Shown one piece after another: positions 19,147-27,641 of a stretch of 64,000 nucleotides of DNA. Within the stretch, counting starts at the first letter, position 1. The number at the start of each line of letters is the position of its first letter. The DNA is from G965212025 sp965212025 (lineage in GTDB: Bacteria; Pseudomonadota; Gammaproteobacteria; Poriferisulfidales; Oxydemutatoraceae). The stretch lies in NCBI GenBank assembly GCA_965212025.1, contig OZ243039.1, positions 558,001 through 622,000 of the forward strand, given 5' to 3'. Below the pieces are notes generated by a model. The model was not told the DNA's origin. It did no database searches and worked only from the letters and a program-made list of their open reading frames with translations. The position numbers were made by a program, and so were the translations under genes.

Positions 19147-19236
19147 TGAAGCGCCAGATTGTCGCTGCCGGAACACAGGTACAGGTTGTCGTTATCCGGA
19201 CGCCACTCCACCTGGTAGCGAAGCGAGGTGACATAA
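19147..19236. repeat. 90-bp duplicate of an internal VOC-gene segment
   Basis: Nearly identical to 20899-20988 at a constant offset of 1752 bp, with only a few mismatches. It abuts the bioA downstream flank, so a VOC fragment was joined to the bioA tail by rearrangement. Confidence 0.75.
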
Positions 19237-19385
19237 GGAGCATTACTTTTTGGAATCCTTCACCTACGGAAAAATAGCGAAGATGGTCAGCGAAGGGCGG
19301 CTCAAGGACAGTTCCGTGGGTGTGATGAATAACAGGTGAAGGCTTTTCCTGATGGGACGAGGGACTTTTTAGTAAGGCACCTCTG

Positions 19386-20648
19386 CTAGCACCGCTGAAA
19401 GAAGCTACGGATGGCACTGCCGATTTGCCCCAGTTCTTCGCCGCTGATGATGTAGGGCGGCATCACGTACAGCAGCTTCCCAAAGGGTCGAATCCATACT
19501 CCTTTGTCCACAAAGTAGGCGCTTGAGGCTGGCACATCGAGGGCTTCGTGTGTTTCAACCACTCCTATGGCGCCTTTGCAGCGCACATCCGCGACTTGCT
19601 CTGCGTCTCGGCATGGGGCAAGTTCTTCGCACAGTTGCGCTTCAATATTGGCGACCTGTTGCTGCCATGCTCCGGTTTTCAGCAGATCCATGCTTGCGCA
19701 GGCAACTCTGCATGCCAGCGGGTTGGCCATGTAGGTTGGCCCGTGGCACAGGACGTAGGGTGGGTTATCGCTGATTGTGGTGGCAATTTCGGCGGTGCAG
19801 ATGGTTGCCGCCAGGCTTAGATAGCCGCCGCTCAGTGCCTTGCCCACGCAAATGATGTCGGGTGCGATTTCTGCATGCTCGCAGGCAAACATTTTTCCGG
19901 TGCGACCGAAGCCGGTGGCGATTTCGTCACAAATCAGCAGGCAGTCGTAGCGGTCGCACAGTTCGCGCAAGCGCCGCAAATACGCAGCCTCATATATACG
20001 CATGCCACCTGCGCCCTGGACGATGGGCTCGATGATGACCGCGGCGATTTCACGGCAGCGGCGATCCATGACCGCCTCCAGCTCAATGACTGCCTGGTCT
20101 TCACCTGGTGCGGAGACAAAAATGTTTTGCGGTAGCAGGTGGCTGAAAAACCGGTGCATCCCGCTTTCTGGGTCGCAAAGGGACATGGCGGCAAACGTGT
20201 CACCGTGGTAGCCACCACGGACGGTCAGCAGCTTGCATTTATCGTGGAACTTTTTGGCTTGCCAGTACTGGGTGGCCATTTTTAGCGCGACTTCGACGGC
20301 AACCGAACCGGAATCGCAATAGAAAATCTTCTCGCACCTGACCGGCAGTATTTCCAGCAGGCGTTGCCCAAGGTGAATCGCTGCTTCGTGCGTCAGACCA
20401 CCAAACATGACATGGGAAAAATCATTGATCTGGCTGTTGGCAGCGGCATTCAGTGCCGGATGGTTATAGCCGTGTATGGCAGCCCACCAGGACGACATGC
20501 CGTCTATCAGTTGCCGCCCATCCGCCAGTTTGAGAAGTGTGCCTTGCGCGCCCACTACCTGCCAGGCAGGTCGATCGCCCGGTATCCCACTGTAAGGGTG
20601 CCAAAGATGCTTGCTGTCAAATGCCTCCAGGCAAAGCGCTTTTGTCAT
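19386..20648 (-). CDS. bioA: Adenosylmethionine-8-amino-7-oxononanoate aminotransferase BioA
   Basis: BioA is a PLP enzyme making 7,8-diaminopelargonate from 7-keto-8-aminopelargonate, with SAM as amino donor, in biotin synthesis. The 420-aa protein shows HLWHPYSG at the N-terminus, DGMSSWWAAIHGYNHP near residue 50, the cofactor-binding DEIATGFGRTG near residue 240 and the PLP lysine in CVGKALSGGYLSL near residue 274. Full length. Its 3' end and flank are duplicated downstream. No other bio genes are in the window. Confidence 0.93.
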   Translation of the reverse strand: MTKALCLEAFDSKHLWHPYSGIPGDRPAWQVVGAQGTLLKLADGRQLIDGMSSWWAAIHGYNHPALNAAANSQINDFSHVMFGGLTHEAAIHLGQRLLEILPVRCEKIFYCDSGSVAVEVALKMATQYWQAKKFHDKCKLLTVRGGYHGDTFAAMSLCDPESGMHRFFSHLLPQNIFVSAPGEDQAVIELEAVMDRRCREIAAVIIEPIVQGAGGMRIYEAAYLRRLRELCDRYDCLLICDEIATGFGRTGKMFACEHAEIAPDIICVGKALSGGYLSLAATICTAEIATTISDNPPYVLCHGPTYMANPLACRVACASMDLLKTGAWQQQVANIEAQLCEELAPCRDAEQVADVRCKGAIGVVETHEALDVPASSAYFVDKGVWIRPFGKLLYVMPPYIISGEELGQIGSAIRSFFQRC

Positions 20649-20663
20649 CGCAGCCGGAGTATT

Positions 20664-21065
20664 TCAGTTTTTGTGCTGGTCGGAAAGCGGTGGGTGATAA
20701 ATCATTTGCACCGTATTTCCTTCCGGGTCTGAACAATAAAAACTGCGCGCCCCGTCCCGGTGTGTGCGAGGTTCGGTTTTTATGGGCACGCCGTGCGCGT
20801 TCAGGTACTGATGCCAAATATCAACATCTTCGGGAGTTCGCAACACAATGCCCAAGTGATCCAGTCGGGTTTCCCGGATTGCGGCTCCCGGGTCACGATG
20901 AAGTGCCAGATTATCGCTGCCGGAACACAGGTACAGGTTGTCGTTATCCGGACGCCACTCCACCTGGTAGCGAAGCAAAGTGACATAAAACTGCTCGCAG
21001 GCTTCCAAGTCGCACACTTTTAGCGCGATATGGCGCAATCCAAGAGTCGGTGGCGGGTTTTTCAT
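20664..21065 (-). CDS. VOC/glyoxalase-family metalloprotein
   Basis: 133 aa with the paired beta-alpha-beta-beta-beta modules of the vicinal oxygen chelate fold: LRHIALKVCDLEACEQFY near residues 10-27 and LDHLGIVLRTPEDVD in the second half, ending DPEGNTVQMIYH. The first two histidines are at metal-ligand positions; the last ligand position appears to be Gln rather than Glu. It lies 15 bp upstream of bioA on the same strand, so is probably cotranscribed. Substrate unknown. An internal 90-bp segment is copied at 19147-19236. Confidence 0.75.
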   Translation of the reverse strand: MKNPPPTLGLRHIALKVCDLEACEQFYVTLLRYQVEWRPDNDNLYLCSGSDNLALHRDPGAAIRETRLDHLGIVLRTPEDVDIWHQYLNAHGVPIKTEPRTHRDGARSFYCSDPEGNTVQMIYHPPLSDQHKN

Positions 21066-21166
21066 GATTGATGGCTCGTTCAGCGCTGATTATACGAGGG
21101 TTCCACTGCTGGGCTGGTCAAATTTGCAAAGGGTAGAGGCGGCAACCCAGAAAAACACGAGACTGG

Positions 21167-21196
21167 TTGGAAGGAAAACGCCAAAAGCGTTATAAT
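21167..21196 (+). promoter_or_regulatory. Sigma-70-type promoter for the tandem unknown genes
   Basis: TTGGAA at 21167-21172, an 18-bp spacer and a perfect TATAAT at 21191-21196. The -10 context GTTATAATAGAC is identical to that at about 190-201 ahead of the 327-aa gene. Confidence 0.55.
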
Positions 21197-21246
21197 AGAC
21201 CAAGCTGTTTGAAGCAAGTTTCTGTGTTAACTGAAGACCGGCGGGG

Positions 21247-22299
21247 ATGATGGAGCCAGTAAGAAATCTTAGTGATGCAATGTACCAAGCCGGAAAGCTT
21301 GGTCATGTCAATGCTGTGTGGGATAGGGGTGGGGATGGTATTTCTTACCAAGTGCGCAAGGGATTCGGGAATTGGCTCGTACATGTCGTGAAGTGGTACT
21401 GCAACAAGAGCTATAAGGACAGGATTATCCGGCAGCGAGCGAACGTTCTGAGCAGCTTGGATCAGCTCTGTGGTTCGCAAAAGCCGCCCGGGACACAAGG
21501 CACCCCTGTCTCAGACCGAAGGACAAAGGAACTGCACGGGCATTTAGAACACGGCTACAGGTTTCAAGCGCAGTCAATTCATCTGCTGAGAACCCTTAAC
21601 ATACCGAAGCAGGAGGCAGCGGGCGAAAATAACGCAGTAGCTGAAAAGCTTATTGCCCGCCAGTTTAAGACAGACGATGCTGCGCTGAAAAATTTGCACT
21701 TTCCAGAACGTGGAAATGACCCTAACCTCCATGAGGGCGTGGACAAAGAAAAATTTGGTGCCGCCTACTGGCAGTACGCAACCGGAACCGTGGTCGACCC
21801 AGCTGAGTTTAGCACCTCGTTTGGTTCCTTCAGCCAGAGCATGGATCTGAATGATGGAGCGGCACTCCTGGAATACGCGCTCAGTAAAGATGGAAATGAA
21901 GACTATAAGGGGTCAAAACTGTACCAACATAGGGGCGTGCAAAGAGACAGCAATCCGAACATAGATTTTGAAACTTGGGGCATCCCTGATGGCATTAATA
22001 ACATTGAGCTGCGCCTTATTCATGGATCCACACCTTTGCAGTACGCCCGGATAGCGGTCAGGACTGGAGCCAAAGGTCAGAAAGCCTTGGCAGACCGCCG
22101 CGAGCAAGAAGGAAAGATACTCCGTACGACAGATCCGGATACACGGGAAATTTACATGAAGTCGCATGGTTTGGATGTTCAGCTTTCTGATCTGTGCGAA
22201 CAGTTTATGCGAGAGGAAGGAATAGGTGGAGCCTCTGTTTCGTTTGAACAAAATGAAGGAATAGATGGATCCCTTGGTTCGCCTGAAAATGAAAAATGA
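21247..22299 (+). CDS. Unknown protein, paralogue A of a tandem pair
   Basis: 350 aa, no signal peptide, family not recognised. It shares with the next gene an ordered set of blocks: AGKLGH near residue 16, QVRKGFGNWLVH and KWYCNKSYK near residues 35-58, HLEHGYRFQAQ, KFGAAYWQYATG, the Trp-rich WGIPDG in mid-protein, and IYMKSHGLDVQLSDL at the end. The ATG at 21247 is followed at once by a second ATG. It is preceded by a recognisable promoter. The conserved blocks separated by variable linkers suggest a rapidly evolving family, perhaps surface or effector proteins; that is inference. Confidence 0.65.
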   Translation: MMEPVRNLSDAMYQAGKLGHVNAVWDRGGDGISYQVRKGFGNWLVHVVKWYCNKSYKDRIIRQRANVLSSLDQLCGSQKPPGTQGTPVSDRRTKELHGHLEHGYRFQAQSIHLLRTLNIPKQEAAGENNAVAEKLIARQFKTDDAALKNLHFPERGNDPNLHEGVDKEKFGAAYWQYATGTVVDPAEFSTSFGSFSQSMDLNDGAALLEYALSKDGNEDYKGSKLYQHRGVQRDSNPNIDFETWGIPDGINNIELRLIHGSTPLQYARIAVRTGAKGQKALADRREQEGKILRTTDPDTREIYMKSHGLDVQLSDLCEQFMREEGIGGASVSFEQNEGIDGSLGSPENEK

Positions 22300-22450
22300 G
22301 AGCAGTTGGTGTAGAAATGACAGGCGGTTCATACAGGCTTGGTACGCCAGATTTGCAATGGTTCTGTTCTTGGAACGCACCCATGGCTCAGAGAGATGGT
22401 GAGAGTACGGGTATGGCGATACTCGGAAGTGACAATACGAGGTAACTAAT

Positions 22451-23413
22451 ATGGCAGGAATGATAAAAGGCATAAGTGCAGCAGTCGCAACCGCTGGAAA
22501 GCTGGGTCACATCCAGTCTGCCGAAAACGCAGGTGGCGATTCTGTTTTCCAAGTGCGCAGAGGGGTTGGGAAGTGGCTTGTACATATCATCAAATGGCAT
22601 ACCAACAAAACGTACCGGAAAACTGTCATTCAGCAACGTCATGAAGTGCTGGCGGTGCTGGAAAATATAAGCCGAGCGGAACAATCCACCTATTTAGCTT
22701 CTTCAAAGGAACGGCAAATACATCAACTGAAACAGCACATAGAGCACGGCAGCACGTTTCAGAGACAGGCCATGGATCTCCTTGGTGTCACTGGATCAAG
22801 TGGAAAAGCAGGTGCTGCGCCTGCCGCTGGCTCCAAAGAGCAGCTTTCCAGCGCGTTCGCGACAAACAATAACGCGCTTTTGAATTTGCACACACCTGGA
22901 GGCGATGGGGACTCGCAGCAGGGCGTAAATGCAGAAAAATTTGGCTCGGCTTACTGGGAATATGCCAGCGCAAAATTCGGGATAGAGCCAGATGAGGAGA
23001 ATGACCCCGAAACCATCGCGGCTAAAGAGCTCTTAACCTACGCGCTAGCCAACGAGGGAGACGCACACTACGAGGATACGGGGTTGTATCAGACCGAAAC
23101 CGTGGAAAGAGACAACGATAAGGGCATAAACTTTGGTGCCTGGGGTATCCCCGATGGCACCGATAAGCTTGAGTTGCGCTCTATTTCCGGAGGGATGCAC
23201 CTGCCCCGCGCAACCAATGTGGCAGACGTTGGTACAAGAGGAGAAAAAGCACTTGAGGGATTTCGCGCAAATGCTGAAGCCATACTGAATCGTTTCCCGC
23301 AAGAAACCATGGAAGGCAAAATTTACATGAAGTCGTACGGTGCTGATATCCAGCTTGCGGAACTTCAAATCCGGCTAAACAAGGAAGAAGGTCAATTTAC
23401 CCTGCCCGCTTAG
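22451..23413 (+). CDS. Unknown protein, paralogue B of a tandem pair
   Basis: 320 aa, clearly homologous over its whole length to the gene before it: AGKLGHIQSA, QVRRGVGKWLVHIIKW, HIEHGSTFQRQ, EKFGSAYWEYAS, FGAWGIPDGTDKLELR and IYMKSYGADIQLAEL match in order. Divergence is high outside these blocks, so the duplication is not recent. 151 bp separates the two genes. No signal peptide, membrane segment or catalytic motif is evident. It ends 48 bp from the convergent argH. Confidence 0.65.
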   Translation: MAGMIKGISAAVATAGKLGHIQSAENAGGDSVFQVRRGVGKWLVHIIKWHTNKTYRKTVIQQRHEVLAVLENISRAEQSTYLASSKERQIHQLKQHIEHGSTFQRQAMDLLGVTGSSGKAGAAPAAGSKEQLSSAFATNNNALLNLHTPGGDGDSQQGVNAEKFGSAYWEYASAKFGIEPDEENDPETIAAKELLTYALANEGDAHYEDTGLYQTETVERDNDKGINFGAWGIPDGTDKLELRSISGGMHLPRATNVADVGTRGEKALEGFRANAEAILNRFPQETMEGKIYMKSYGADIQLAELQIRLNKEEGQFTLPA

Positions 23414-23460
23414 AACAGGTAACGTCAGAGAAACAGGTGGCGGAGCAAACGGCTTAAGAA

Positions 23461-24885
23461 CTAAGTCTGGCTCAAGTAATTTCGGGCTTCTGCCAGGCAC
23501 GCTCTGATTTGCTCCGGGGCAGTCCCGCCCAGCGTCTTTTTACTGGCAACGCAGGCTTGTGGGTGCAGGCTGGCGGTCGAAAATTGGGCAAACTTGTCAC
23601 TTAGCCGGGTGAGATCAGCGACAGCCAACTCCTGAAGGGCGACACCTTGGCTAGCCGCAAGTTGCACAACTTTACCAGTGAGTTCGTGAGCGCGGCGGAA
23701 AGGAAGCCCCTGACGCACCAGCCAGTCAGCAACCTCTGTGGCACAAGAAAATCCTTCCCCTGCCGTTTCCAACATTCTTTTTCGGTTTGGTTTCAGCGCC
23801 TTGACCGTCAGAGTCATGATTTCCAGACAAGACACAGCCGTATCCAGCGCATCAAAAATGGGTTCCTTGTCTTCCTGATTGTCGCGGTTGTACGCCAAAG
23901 GCTGCCCTTTCATCAGAGTCAGCAAAGAGACAAGGCTGCCGTAAACCCTCCCGGTCTTTCCGCGCACGAGCTCCACCAAGTCCGGATTTTTCTTTTGCGG
24001 CATGATGGACGAGCCGGTGCACAGTTCATCCGGTAATGAAGCAAAATTGAACAGCGGCGACATCCATAAGATGATTTCCTCGCTGAAGCGCGACAGGTGC
24101 ATCATGATCAAGGCGCAGTCCGCGCTGAGTTCGATGACAAAGTCGCGGTCGCTGACTGCGTCTATGGAATTTCTGCAAATCCCGTCAAACCCCAGCATTT
24201 GCGCGGTATGTTCACGATCAAGGGGGAAGCTGGTTCCCGCCAAGGCTGCCGCACCGAGCGGCAGGTAATTGAGACGCTTCCGGGTATCCCTGAGGCGACC
24301 TCTGTCGCGCCTCAAGGCTTCAAACCATGCCAAAAGATGGTGAGCAAAAATAATGGGTTGGGCAATTTGCATGTGTGTGAACCCAGGCATCACCGTTTTG
24401 CGTTCCCGTTCCGCCAAGGTCACGATCGCACTTTGCAACTCGTGGATCTTCTGACTCAGAGAGTCGACCTGTTCACGCAAATAAAGGCGCAAATCCGTTA
24501 CCACCTGATCATTGCGTGAGCGCCCGGCGTGCAGTTTCCCACCGGTATCGCCGATAAGTTCAATGAGCCGGGCTTCAATATTGATGTGGATGTCTTCGTG
24601 GATATCTCGCCAGGGAAACTGCCCGCTGGCAATTTCCCTGGCAATGGTTTTCAGGCCTTGAACAATGTACTGGCGTTCTTTGCTGTTCAGAATTCCAGCC
24701 TTTTCCAGCCCTACAGCGTGGGCAATGGAAGCATCAACGTCTTGACGATACATTCGCCTGTCAAAGTGCAGCGAGGAGCTGAACGCTCGCAGTCTTTCAT
24801 TCGTCACTCCCGAAAGCCGCCCACGCAACAGTGACTGGCTGGTGCCGGCTCGACTCCGGGCTTTCTTTCTGTCTTGCTCTGGCAT
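23461..24885 (-). CDS. argH: Argininosuccinate lyase
   Basis: ArgH cleaves argininosuccinate to arginine and fumarate, the last step of arginine synthesis. The 474-aa fumarase/aspartase-superfamily protein carries the signature GSSIMPQKKNPD near residue 294 and the HAGRSRNDQV and GFTHMQIAQP segments of the active site. Length is typical. It is the distal member of the minus-strand run lgt-thyA-folA-sixA-argH, 6 bp after sixA. Confidence 0.94.
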   Translation of the reverse strand: MPEQDRKKARSRAGTSQSLLRGRLSGVTNERLRAFSSSLHFDRRMYRQDVDASIAHAVGLEKAGILNSKERQYIVQGLKTIAREIASGQFPWRDIHEDIHINIEARLIELIGDTGGKLHAGRSRNDQVVTDLRLYLREQVDSLSQKIHELQSAIVTLAERERKTVMPGFTHMQIAQPIIFAHHLLAWFEALRRDRGRLRDTRKRLNYLPLGAAALAGTSFPLDREHTAQMLGFDGICRNSIDAVSDRDFVIELSADCALIMMHLSRFSEEIILWMSPLFNFASLPDELCTGSSIMPQKKNPDLVELVRGKTGRVYGSLVSLLTLMKGQPLAYNRDNQEDKEPIFDALDTAVSCLEIMTLTVKALKPNRKRMLETAGEGFSCATEVADWLVRQGLPFRRAHELTGKVVQLAASQGVALQELAVADLTRLSDKFAQFSTASLHPQACVASKKTLGGTAPEQIRACLAEARNYLSQT

Positions 24886-24891
24886 TTCAGC

Positions 24892-25374
24892 TCAAGGCAC
24901 GTCCAATGCCAACAATTCTGCTGTTCCGGGGGAGACTGAGCGCCAATCGTCTGTGACAATTTTCAGATGGGCGCTGCCGCAGGTGGGCAAATTGCCGATG
25001 GCCTTTCCCGACAGAAGTTCTGTAAGCAGGGTCATGGATGGGTTGTGCCCGCATACGGCGACGGTGTGGTGAGCATCGTCCAATTTTTGAACTTCCTGGA
25101 GCAAGGCTTGGGAGCCAATGGCATAAAGCATTTGGGATTTTCTGATTTTCTCCGCAGGGATTCCAGTCTCCCTGGCAATGATCTCAACGGTTTGCAAGGT
25201 ACGCTCCGCCGTGCTAACGCAAAAAATATCCGGTGGCCAGGTCGACCGCAACGCCAGCACACCGCTGATTTTCAAGGCTTCCGCCCGGCCTTGGGCGGTG
25301 AGAAACCTGCCTTTGTCGCTGGTTGCGAGTGTTTCGGCCTGCCCGTGGCGAACCAAGTGTAAATGTCTGCTCAT
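24892..25374 (-). CDS. sixA: Phosphohistidine phosphatase SixA
   Basis: 160 aa of the histidine-phosphatase (RHG) superfamily: the N-terminal LVRHGQAE has the catalytic His, TAERTLQTVE follows, and the second catalytic His is in CGHNPSM near residue 109. SixA-type enzymes remove phosphate from histidine phosphotransfer proteins. It is 17 bp after folA in the same direction. Family assignment is firm, the substrate is inferred. Confidence 0.87.
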   Translation of the reverse strand: MSRHLHLVRHGQAETLATSDKGRFLTAQGRAEALKISGVLALRSTWPPDIFCVSTAERTLQTVEIIARETGIPAEKIRKSQMLYAIGSQALLQEVQKLDDAHHTVAVCGHNPSMTLLTELLSGKAIGNLPTCGSAHLKIVTDDWRSVSPGTAELLALDVP

Positions 25375-25391
25375 TTACGTGATGACGCGTG

Positions 25392-25895
25392 TCAGGAGCC
25401 GTTTGTCCGCCGCCTCTCAAGGATGACGGAACTGAAAGGAAAAGCATTCTGGTCACTTTTGGGAACAGTCTCGCGGCTGACTTCGCGCCACTGATCCGGG
25501 TTCAGTTTCGGAAACCAGATATCACCGAAGAATTCGCCTTCAACTTCTGTCAGATAAATGCGGGTCACCTGAGGGAGAAAAATGCGGTAAATCTCGCCTC
25601 CGCCAACCACCATACACTCCCCCTGATTGGAGAATTCGTCGGCAATCGTGTCCAGCGTTCGCTCGACCTCCGCCTGTGGTGCTGTAAAAGCGGAGTCTCG
25701 ACTGAGCACGATGTTCCGTCTCCCGGGCAAAGGTTGCAGACGCAGGCTTTGCCAGGTTTTGCGTCCCATGACCACGGGATGGTGCATGGTGCGCCTGACA
25801 AATATTTTCATGTCAGCCGGTAAATCCCAAGGCATGGTTCCGTTGTAACCGATCACGCGGTTTTTATCGTAAGCAACGACGATGGAGAAGCTCAT
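25392..25895 (-). CDS. folA: Dihydrofolate reductase
   Basis: FolA reduces dihydrofolate with NADPH. The 167-aa protein has [23 protein letters not shown] with the catalytic Asp, and [11 protein letters not shown] for NADPH binding. The start overlaps the end of thyA by four bases (ATGA), coupling the enzyme that regenerates tetrahydrofolate to the one that oxidises it. Confidence 0.94.
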   Translation of the reverse strand: MSFSIVVAYDKNRVIGYNGTMPWDLPADMKIFVRRTMHHPVVMGRKTWQSLRLQPLPGRRNIVLSRDSAFTAPQAEVERTLDTIADEFSNQGECMVVGGGEIYRIFLPQVTRIYLTEVEGEFFGDIWFPKLNPDQWREVSRETVPKSDQNAFPFSSVILERRRTNGS

Positions 25896-26686
25896 ACTGC
25901 CAACTCAGCTTTGAGGGCAGACTGGGGATGGTAGTTTTTCAGACAAATATCCTCGGCTTTGAACTCAAAAAGGCTTTTTATGTCGGGGTTGAGGTGCATG
26001 CTTGGCAGCTGAGTCGGCTTTCTGGCGATCTGCGTCCTGGCCTGCACAAGATGGTTGGAGTAAAGGTGCAAATCACCCATGCTGTGAACCAGAATGCCGG
26101 GTTTCAGATTGCAAACCTGGGCAACCATGAGCGTCAGCAGAGCGTATGACGCAATGTTGAATGGCACACCCAGAAAAAGATCGGCGCTACGCTGGTAGAA
26201 CTGACACGACAAAGTCCCTTCTACGACATAAAACTGAAACAACACATGGCAAGGTGGCAGGCGCATTTCCTCAAGCTCCGCCACGTTCCAGGAGCTGACC
26301 AGCAGGCGTCTGGACTCGGGTTGGGTTTTAAGCTGCTCAAGCACGTTCTTCAGCTGGTCTATGGAACCGTTGTTTCGTGTCGGCCAAGAGCGCCACTGGC
26401 GACCGTAGATCGGCCCAAGGTCTCCGCTTTCGTCTGCCCATGCGTCCCAAATATGAACCCCGTGATCCTGTAAATAGCGGATATTTCTGTCCCCTCTGAT
26501 AAACCAGAGTAGCTCGTGGAGCACAGAATGGAAATAAATTTTCTTGGTCGTCAGCAGTGGAAAGCCAGTCGCCAGATTGTATTTCCTCTGCTCCCCAAAC
26601 AGTGACAGAATCCCGGTTCCGGTTCGGTCTTTTTTCCGGACTCCAGTCTCCAGCACGGAGCGCAGCAGATCAAGGTAGGGGTGCAT
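25892..26686 (-). CDS. thyA: Thymidylate synthase
   Basis: ThyA converts dUMP to dTMP using methylene-tetrahydrofolate. I use the ATG at 26686 ([15 protein letters not shown]), giving 264 aa, the length of the E. coli enzyme; the frame stays open a further 16 codons upstream inside lgt. Visible motifs: [11 protein letters not shown], the catalytic Cys in [10 protein letters not shown] near residue 143, and FNIASYALL. It overlaps the lgt 3' end by 17 bp, as in the usual lgt-thyA pairing. Confidence 0.95.
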   Translation of the reverse strand: MHPYLDLLRSVLETGVRKKDRTGTGILSLFGEQRKYNLATGFPLLTTKKIYFHSVLHELLWFIRGDRNIRYLQDHGVHIWDAWADESGDLGPIYGRQWRSWPTRNNGSIDQLKNVLEQLKTQPESRRLLVSSWNVAELEEMRLPPCHVLFQFYVVEGTLSCQFYQRSADLFLGVPFNIASYALLTLMVAQVCNLKPGILVHSMGDLHLYSNHLVQARTQIARKPTQLPSMHLNPDIKSLFEFKAEDICLKNYHPQSALKAELAV

Positions 26687-27467
26687 TGGGTCGTGTTTTA
26701 AGCTGTGCCTGATAAACCAGAATGAAGCCAACAATGAATAGAGGAACGCTCAGTAATTGACCTTGCGTCACCCACCCCCAGACAATGAACCCAAGGTGTG
26801 CATCTGGCTCACGATAAAACTCCAAGACGAAGCGAGCCAAAGAATAGAGTACGGCAAAAAGCCCGGCAACCATTCCGGCGGGTCGAGGCTTGGCAGAAAA
26901 TATCCACAAAATAGCGAACAGGACAACTCCTTCTACCATCATTTGATAGAGCTGAGACGGGTGGCGAGGTGAATCTCCAGCGAGTTGATGGAGAAAAACC
27001 ATCCCCCAAGGCATGTCAGTTGTGCGCCCCCAAAGTTCACCGTTGATGAAATTGCCGAGCCTCCCGGCGGCCAGCCCGACAGGAACCAAGGGGGCAGAAA
27101 AATCCAGGAGCCTCAGGAAGGAAACCTTGTGGCGTTTCGAATAGATCAGAAAAGCCACCAAAACTCCCAGGAGGCCACCGTGAAAGCTCATGCCTCCTTC
27201 CCAGATGCGAATAACGCGCATCGGGTCAGACATCAAAGATGCAGTGTCGTAAAACAGGACGTAGCCTATGCGACCGCCGAAAACCACGCCCAAGAGCCCG
27301 TACAATAGCAAATCGTCTACTTGCGCAACGCTAATACCGATTTTGGAAACTTTCGCACGAAACTTGCCCAATATCATGAAAACCAGGAAGCCAAAAAGGT
27401 ACATCAGTCCGTACCAGCGGATTTCCAAAGTAAAGGCAACGGGGTCAAATGCGGGGTGCGTCAACAT
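26670..27467 (-). CDS. lgt: Prolipoprotein diacylglyceryl transferase
   Basis: Lgt adds diacylglycerol to the lipobox cysteine of prelipoproteins in the inner membrane. 265 aa with seven or so membrane segments and the signature [14 protein letters not shown] near residues 137-150, plus MSFHGGLLG. It is first in the minus-strand run with thyA and folA. Confidence 0.95.
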   Translation of the reverse strand: MLTHPAFDPVAFTLEIRWYGLMYLFGFLVFMILGKFRAKVSKIGISVAQVDDLLLYGLLGVVFGGRIGYVLFYDTASLMSDPMRVIRIWEGGMSFHGGLLGVLVAFLIYSKRHKVSFLRLLDFSAPLVPVGLAAGRLGNFINGELWGRTTDMPWGMVFLHQLAGDSPRHPSQLYQMMVEGVVLFAILWIFSAKPRPAGMVAGLFAVLYSLARFVLEFYREPDAHLGFIVWGWVTQGQLLSVPLFIVGFILVYQAQLKTRPNAPLP

Positions 27468-27641
27468 GCGCCGGATTGTACCGAAAGGAGCACAGAATGA
27501 GAGAATGGAAAACCTTGGGTTTCGCGTGACTGGTCTTCAGGACAGTGGCGTGTCGTTTCAAAACTTTTACTCAGCCCGGTTCACTCACCAGAGAGTGACC
27601 CACGCGCCTCCCGCCTCCGTCTGGCCACATCAAATTACAGG

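Larger units (their letters stand above)
18145..19385. other. 1.2-kb gene graveyard between R-M relics and bioA
   Basis: No intact gene. Contents: a degraded copy of the bioA 3' end at 18255-18497; three 47-bp hairpin repeats at 18828-18967; a fragment of the VOC-protein gene at 19147-19236 joined directly to a second copy of the bioA downstream flank beginning at 19232. The sequence is explained mostly by duplication and decay of neighbouring core genes. Confidence 0.6.
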
